A DNA stretch of 10,012 bases from contig JAJPYP010000117.1 in NCBI GenBank assembly GCA_021204885.1, forward strand, positions 1 through 10,012. The letters run 5' to 3'. How positions within the stretch are numbered: the first letter of the stretch is position 1; the number at the start of each line of letters is the position of its first letter. This document shows, in pieces, positions 6,376-10,012 of this stretch. Source of the DNA: Prevotellaceae bacterium (lineage in GTDB: Bacteria; Bacteroidota; Bacteroidia; Bacteroidales; Bacteroidaceae). The notes under the pieces were generated by a model. That model was not told the origin of the DNA. It made no database searches and saw nothing but the letters and a program-made list of their open reading frames with translations. The position numbers were made by a program, and so were the translations under genes.

Positions 6376-6577
6376 CCGCAGACGCTTCCGCGGTCGGGTA
6401 CATCCACTTTCACAAGCCGAAGTCCCTGTCCACAGCGGAAAGCGGGGTAGTGTCAAATTAAGGTTTGGTCCTTAAAACCCCATCTCCGCAAGTGGAGAAA
6501 GTGCTACTATTAATAAAACGCACTCTATAAACGTTTGAAACGCCAAATTGTTCACGGAGTAACGCTTTTTTAATAGT
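6376..6577. other. Non-coding spacer with small inverted repeats after the amylase gene
   Basis: Together with the terminator and -7 box this makes up a gene-free stretch of about 340 nt. Visible structures: TTAAGG (6458-6463) pairs with CCTTAA (6470-6475) over a 6-nt loop, enclosed by GGGG (6444-6447) and CCCC (6478-6481); and TCTCC pairs with GGAGA around 6483-6498. TAGTGTCAAATTAAGG (6448-6463) resembles the sequence at 9962-9981 near the right edge and could be an old insertion-sequence end. No ORF worth calling is present. Confidence 0.4.
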
Positions 6578-8365
6578 TTATACCGCGGAATCAACTATCT
6601 TTAATACTATTCCCGAATAACCTTCGATGGAAACCGTGGTCGGGCGGTCGGGTGTAAGAGCGAGCTCCACTTCCTTTCCTGTCAACAAATCGGTTGCCTT
6701 GCAACGCTCCATGCGCGGCCATCCATAGAAGTCGAACGCATGTTGCGGAATATTCACGCCCACCTCCACGCCGCCGGGGTTGAAGTTCACTACAACCAGC
6801 AGCAACGTCTTCTCGTATTTGCGCAAGAAAGCGAATTGCCGGTGCTCGTCAAAGCGCCAGCCGCCCCGATTGGCGTAGGTCAGGTCGAAGAAGCTGCCAC
6901 AAGTAATGGCAGGTTCAGCATTGCACAGCTGCAATACCTTCTTATAGACTTCACGCAGCGAGCGTTCCGCGTCCGTGAGCAGTTTGCCGTCAAACTTGCC
7001 GCCGTTGCGCCAGCGCGAAATGGTGTCCACGCGCCAGTAATCGAATATCGTCGTGCGTCCGTCCCTGCCGCTGAAACCCTCGCTATCCATGCCCCGCTCG
7101 CCGAACTCCTGGCCGAAGTAGAGCAGGAAGGGGTTGGTGTTCATCAAGGCCGATATGATAAGTGCCGGCACCGCCTTGCGTCCGTTCCCCGCGAAGAAGC
7201 TGGAGCCTACACGTTGCTCGTCGTGGTTCTCCAAGAAGTTCACCATGCGGTCGGCCATGCCTTCAACCGATTGCCAGCAGCGCGTGATGTCGATGGCCGA
7301 GCGATCGCCCGCCACTGCCGCGCGAAGCGTCTCATATAGTCCCACCTTGTCATAAAGGTAGTCGAAGCGGCCACGTTCCAAGTAGGCACGGTAGAGCTGC
7401 GGATTGTACACCTCGCCTATGAAGATAATGCCCGGTTTGTGCCTTTTCACCTGCGGTACCGCCCACTCCCAGAAGTCCACGGGCACCATTTCAGCCATGT
7501 CGCAACGGAAACCGTCAATGTCCTTGTCGGCCCAGAACTTGAGTATGTCGAGCATCTTGTACCATGTATCGGGTACAGGGCTGAAGTGGCATACAGACCC
7601 ACCCACATAGTCCACGCCATAGTTCAGCTTCACCGTCTCATACCAGTCGTCGCGGTTGGGCGATGCGGTGAAGCGGTCATTGCCCGTGGCTTTGGCGGGG
7701 AACTCACAGTAAGGCATGGAAGTGCCGCCACGCATGTCAAACTGTCCGTGCAACGCCGTGTCGGGAATATAATAAAAGTTGTTGTTAGGGTCGAAAGCCT
7801 TGCTCTTGTCGTCGTTCGCACCTAATGCAGGCATGTCGGCGGGCTGCTTGTCGGGCGCATATTGGCGCGACACGTGGTTAGGCACGAAATCGATGATAAC
7901 CTTCAAGCCCGCGTGATGGGTGCGGTGCACCAAGTGCTCGAACTCTGTCATGCGCTCGTCCACGTTGTGAGCCAAGTCGGGGTCCACATCATAGTAGTCC
8001 TTCACGGCGTAGGGCGACCCTGCCTTGCCTTTCACCACAGCGGGGTGATCTTTTGGAATGCCATACTGTGAGTAATCGGTCTGTGTGGCATGCTCCAAGA
8101 TGCCGGTGTACCACACGTGTGTGGCTCCCAAGGCCTTGATCTCTTCCAATGCTATCTTGGTGAAGTCATTGAACTTGCCGCACCCGTTCTCTTCAATGGT
8201 GCCGGCAGGTTTGCAAGCGCGGTGGTTGTTGCCGAAGAGTCGTGGCAATACTTGGTAGATCACTGGTTTCATCGGTGTATTGTTATCCGCGCAAGCGGTT
8301 CTCTTGGTGTTTTCTTTCTTGTCGGGAGTATTTTCTCCTTTTGTCGAAGCGTTTACCCGTACCAT
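6578..8365 (-). CDS. GH13 alpha-amylase family glycosidase, no signal peptide
   Basis: A GH13 barrel enzyme acting on alpha-1,4-glucans; the exact product is not readable. In the longest form (595 residues) the barrel starts at PVIYQVLPRLFGN (34-46). The GH13 conserved regions are DFVPNHVSR (159-167), DGFRCDMAEM (284-293, nucleophile Asp289), IFIGEVYNP (314-322, acid/base Glu318) and FLENHDEQR (377-385, Asp382). The C-terminal beta domain includes LLLVVVNFNPGG. All three catalytic acids are present. No hydrophobic signal peptide or lipobox is seen, so it is probably cytoplasmic, suited to glycogen or imported oligosaccharides, unlike the outer-membrane SusG amylases. Start: ATG 8363-8365 has AAGGAA about 8 nt upstream and adds 31 polar residues; ATG 8270-8272 (Met32) directly precedes the barrel and could be the true start. 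It follows fabD by 140 nt. Confidence 0.93.
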   Translation of the reverse strand: MVRVNASTKGENTPDKKENTKRTACADNNTPMKPVIYQVLPRLFGNNHRACKPAGTIEENGCGKFNDFTKIALEEIKALGATHVWYTGILEHATQTDYSQYGIPKDHPAVVKGKAGSPYAVKDYYDVDPDLAHNVDERMTEFEHLVHRTHHAGLKVIIDFVPNHVSRQYAPDKQPADMPALGANDDKSKAFDPNNNFYYIPDTALHGQFDMRGGTSMPYCEFPAKATGNDRFTASPNRDDWYETVKLNYGVDYVGGSVCHFSPVPDTWYKMLDILKFWADKDIDGFRCDMAEMVPVDFWEWAVPQVKRHKPGIIFIGEVYNPQLYRAYLERGRFDYLYDKVGLYETLRAAVAGDRSAIDITRCWQSVEGMADRMVNFLENHDEQRVGSSFFAGNGRKAVPALIISALMNTNPFLLYFGQEFGERGMDSEGFSGRDGRTTIFDYWRVDTISRWRNGGKFDGKLLTDAERSLREVYKKVLQLCNAEPAITCGSFFDLTYANRGGWRFDEHRQFAFLRKYEKTLLLVVVNFNPGGVEVGVNIPQHAFDFYGWPRMERCKATDLLTGKEVELALTPDRPTTVSIEGYSGIVLKIVDSAV

Positions 8366-8416
8366 GGTTAATTCCTTTCTTGATAATTGTTTTATTGTTT
8401 GCTTCTCACGTTATAC

Positions 8417-8434
8417 GTTTATCCATTCATAAAC
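8417..8434. repeat. Small inverted repeat in the fabD-amylase spacer
   Basis: GTTTAT (8417-8422) and ATAAAC (8429-8434) form a perfect 6-bp stem with a 6-nt loop, about 50 nt upstream of the longer amylase start. It could be an operator half-site pair or a chance AT-rich palindrome. No promoter consensus was found in this 140-nt gap. Confidence 0.25.
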
Positions 8435-8505
8435 TGATGATAACTCTCGTTTTTCCCCGTTTACCCGATGTTTTGCTTTCGGGGCAGGGCAGGATGCCGT
8501 CAGGT

Positions 8506-9396
8506 TCAGCACCCTTGTACCGTCACGCCGGCGGCTATCTTGCGCACTAATCCTTGCAGTACGGCACCCGGGCCGCATTCGGTGAACGTGTCGGCACCGT
8601 CGTTTACCATGTTCTTTACCGATTGAGTCCAGCGCACGGGCGAAGTGAGTTGCGCCACGAGATTCTGCTTGATTTCATCGGGATTTGTGTGAGGAAGGGC
8701 ATCCACATTCTGGTAGATGGGGCAGGTAGGCGTATGGAACACGGCCTTGTTGATGGCCTCTTCGAGTTTTATCTTCGCGGGCATCATAAGGGGTGAATGG
8801 AACGCACCGCCCACTTTTAAAGGCAAAGCCCGTTTGGCACCTGCCGCTTTCATCCTTTCGCAAGCGATGTTCACGCCCTCTACCGCGCCCGATATGACGA
8901 TTTGCCCGGGACAGTTGTAGTTGGCGGCTACGCATACATGGCCTTCCGCATGGACGCTTGCACATATCTCTTCCACCCGCTTGTCGTCCAAGCCAAGCAC
9001 GGCGGCCATGGTCGACGGTTGCCGCTCACAGGCTTCCTGCATGCCCATGGCGCGGGCATAAACTAATTTCAGCCCCTCTTCAAAGTCAAGAGCTCCGGCG
9101 GCTACCAATGCCGAGAACTCGCCTAATGAATGACCGGCTACCATCTGTGGCTGCACGCCTTGTTGTTGCAGGCAAAGGGCTGCGGCGACCGAGTGCAAGA
9201 ATACGGCCGGTTGGGTCACCTTGGTCTGTTTCAACTCCTCTTCAGTCCCTTCAAACATCACCTTGGTGATGCTATATCCCAAGACTTCATCGGCCTTTTG
9301 AAAGAGTTCTTTGGCTGCTTCCCACTTGTCATACAACTCCTTTCCCATACCGGGGAACTGGGCGCCTTGGCCCGGAAATACAAATGCTTTCATCAT
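8506..9396 (-). CDS. fabD: Malonyl-CoA:ACP transacylase
   Basis: FabD moves malonyl from CoA to acyl carrier protein, supplying the extender unit for type II fatty-acid synthesis in the cytoplasm. The 296-residue length is close to the family norm of about 300-310. Motifs: FPGQGAQFPGMG (7-18, oxyanion Gln), TQPAVF (61-66), nucleophile elbow GHSLGEFSA (88-96, Ser90), YARAMGMQ (113-120, Arg115 binds the malonyl carboxylate), GAFHSPLM (197-204, His200) and NLVAQLTSPVRW (245-256, Gln249). All catalytic residues are intact. The start ATG at 9394-9396 is followed by a second Met codon; either could be used. It has its own promoter about 100 nt upstream. A gene of known cell function, not obviously linked to the glucan genes downstream. 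Confidence 0.97.
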   Translation of the reverse strand: MMKAFVFPGQGAQFPGMGKELYDKWEAAKELFQKADEVLGYSITKVMFEGTEEELKQTKVTQPAVFLHSVAAALCLQQQGVQPQMVAGHSLGEFSALVAAGALDFEEGLKLVYARAMGMQEACERQPSTMAAVLGLDDKRVEEICASVHAEGHVCVAANYNCPGQIVISGAVEGVNIACERMKAAGAKRALPLKVGGAFHSPLMMPAKIKLEEAINKAVFHTPTCPIYQNVDALPHTNPDEIKQNLVAQLTSPVRWTQSVKNMVNDGADTFTECGPGAVLQGLVRKIAAGVTVQGC

Positions 9397-9492
9397 TCTT
9401 TTTGTTTCTATTAATCTTGCTTTTTGTCTTATTTGTCAACGCTCAAGCCGCTTCTTCCATTACGGTTCTTCGCAATACGCTCAATTTGGCTA

Positions 9493-9524
9493 CAAAAGTA
9501 CAATAAATATGCGGTATATACAAA
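9493..9524 (-). promoter_or_regulatory. Bacteroidetes-type promoter for fabD
   Basis: TTTG (9521-9524, minus strand), a 20-nt spacer and TACTTTTG (9493-9500) match the TTTG-N19-21-TAnnTTTG consensus exactly. Transcription would start near 9486, leaving a 5' UTR of about 90 nt before the fabD ATG. The spacer contains the 13-mer ATAAATATGCGGT on the plus strand, which is repeated at 9931-9943. Confidence 0.75.
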
Positions 9525-9582
9525 TGTAGCTTTGCGAGCGATGTATTTCCTTATAATAAAATGCCATTATTCCACCATAATT

Positions 9583-9590
9583 TATCTTTG
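9583..9590 (+). promoter_or_regulatory. Candidate -7 element for the 93-aa gene
   Basis: TATCTTTG matches TAnnTTTG. No TTTG is found at the -33 distance. The implied start near 9596 leaves only about 17 nt before the ATG at 9613, similar to the spacing of the trp leader. It lies divergent from the fabD promoter. Confidence 0.45.
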
Positions 9591-9612
9591 CAGAAACAAA
9601 TTACAAGCTACC

Positions 9613-9894
9613 ATGTGCGAATATGCTGAAATAGAAAATATCTGGCTTTCTAATGGCAAGTCTGTTAAAGAGGTGAATGATGATGTCCGCAGGGAGGTGG
9701 AGCGCATCTATATGGAAGGATGGGCTAAAGGATTTTCCATACCCTTTTGGGACAGACAGGGTAACATCTATTTGGCAAATCCCGATGGAAGCGAAGATTT
9801 GGTTGAGTTCAACCGCAAGAAAAGAAGCTATAAAGTCGTATCAAGGATTGCCGACAAGGGGAAAGGCCGGTATGCCTACCTGTTAAACAAGTAA
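9613..9894 (+). CDS. Small protein of unknown function (93 aa)
   Basis: I do not recognise this protein. It is 93 residues, charged and soluble, with no signal peptide, membrane helix or Cys cluster. The N-terminal half looks helical and acidic/basic mixed (KSVKEVNDDVRREVERIYMEG, about 16-36); the C-terminal half looks beta-rich with Gly and aromatic residues (GNIYLANPDGSEDLVEFN 50-67, then RSYKVVSRIADKGKGRYAYLL). The start at 9613 was chosen because a -7 box lies just upstream and the reading frame 5' of it runs through the fabD promoter region, where the translation is compositionally odd. It is the only rightward gene and it stops at TAA 9892-9894, followed by non-coding sequence with short direct repeats. 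It may be part of an accessory segment beginning at the right edge. Coding status is likely but not proven. Confidence 0.65.
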   Translation: MCEYAEIENIWLSNGKSVKEVNDDVRREVERIYMEGWAKGFSIPFWDRQGNIYLANPDGSEDLVEFNRKKRSYKVVSRIADKGKGRYAYLLNK

Positions 9895-9916
9895 GACTTG
9901 GTATATTATCCATCCC

Positions 9917-10002
9917 AACTAAAATCAAGCATAAATATGCGGTGAAATAATGAAATAACACTAGTGTCCAAATAAATTTTGGCGTTAATAACTAAAATCA
10001 AG
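9917..10002. repeat. 13-bp direct repeat pair at the right edge
   Basis: AACTAAAATCAAG occurs at 9917-9929 and again at 9990-10002, a start-to-start distance of 73 bp. Between the copies lies the perfect palindrome ACACTAGTGT (9958-9967), leading into TAGTGTCCAAATAAATTTTGG (9962 onward), which looks like an insertion-sequence end. The window ends before any transposase could be seen. Confidence 0.4.
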
Positions 10003-10012
10003 TTCAAGTTGA

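Noticed and set aside
6740..7339. Plus-strand open frame of 199 codons inside the amylase gene
   Set aside because: Antisense shadow of an intact GH13 gene; no independent evidence of coding.
8451..8485. Terminator hairpin after fabD (CCCCG with CGGGG)
   Set aside because: The stem is only 5 bp with a loop of about 20 nt and no T-tract on the minus strand; too weak to call.
9424..9612. N-terminal extension of the 93-aa gene to a start at 9424
   Set aside because: It would run through the fabD promoter and 5' UTR, its composition is unlike the rest, and a -7 element lies just before the ATG at 9613.
1..10012. CRISPR array, tRNA, rRNA or complete insertion sequence
   Set aside because: No regularly spaced repeats, cloverleaf-like sequences, rRNA segments or transposase motifs were seen on either strand.

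Overview
The window looks like chromosome of a Bacteroidales bacterium, probably Bacteroidaceae. Three things point there. Intergenic regions carry the Bacteroidetes-type promoter (TTTG, about 20 nt, TAnnTTTG): two near-perfect copies at 880-911 and 9493-9524, and -7-only matches at 6291-6298 and 9583-9590. The encoded proteins are Bacteroides-like. Most starts lack strong Shine-Dalgarno sequences. Genes are GC-rich and the spacers AT-rich. No tRNA, rRNA, CRISPR array or complete insertion sequence is visible.

Layout: all but one of the full-size genes lie on the minus strand, so the region reads right to left. First comes fabD (malonyl-CoA:ACP transacylase, own promoter), then a GH13 alpha-amylase-type enzyme without a signal peptide. 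A terminator at about 6333-6375 ends that unit. A second unit follows: a DUF2461 protein, glgB (glycogen branching enzyme), a degenerate response regulator, and a CPA1-type K+(Na+)/H+ antiporter with an RCK_C domain. The last three are tightly packed: glgB overlaps the regulator gene by up to 23 nt, and only 4 nt separate the regulator from the antiporter. Past the antiporter, a promoter, a 20-codon leader ORF with a Trp codon, and a terminator-like hairpin precede the 5' part of trpB, which runs off the left edge. One small rightward gene of unknown function (93 aa) lies at the right edge, divergent from fabD.

The genes combine glycogen and alpha-glucan metabolism (amylase, branching enzyme) with ion homeostasis (antiporter), flanked by fatty-acid and tryptophan biosynthesis. 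The least ordinary items are: (i) the regulator, a receiver-like domain with Glu in place of the phospho-acceptor Asp, joined to the helical subdomain of an NtrC-type AAA+ module but lacking both the ATPase core and the DNA-binding HTH; (ii) a candidate ribosome-mediated trp attenuator whose alternative pairings can be drawn from the sequence; and (iii) an 86-bp element with 15-bp terminal inverted repeats lodged between that attenuator and trpB, which adds a strong ribosome-binding sequence and a mini-ORF overlapping the trpB start. The right edge has short direct repeats and an IS-end-like sequence, possibly the border of a mobile element outside the window.
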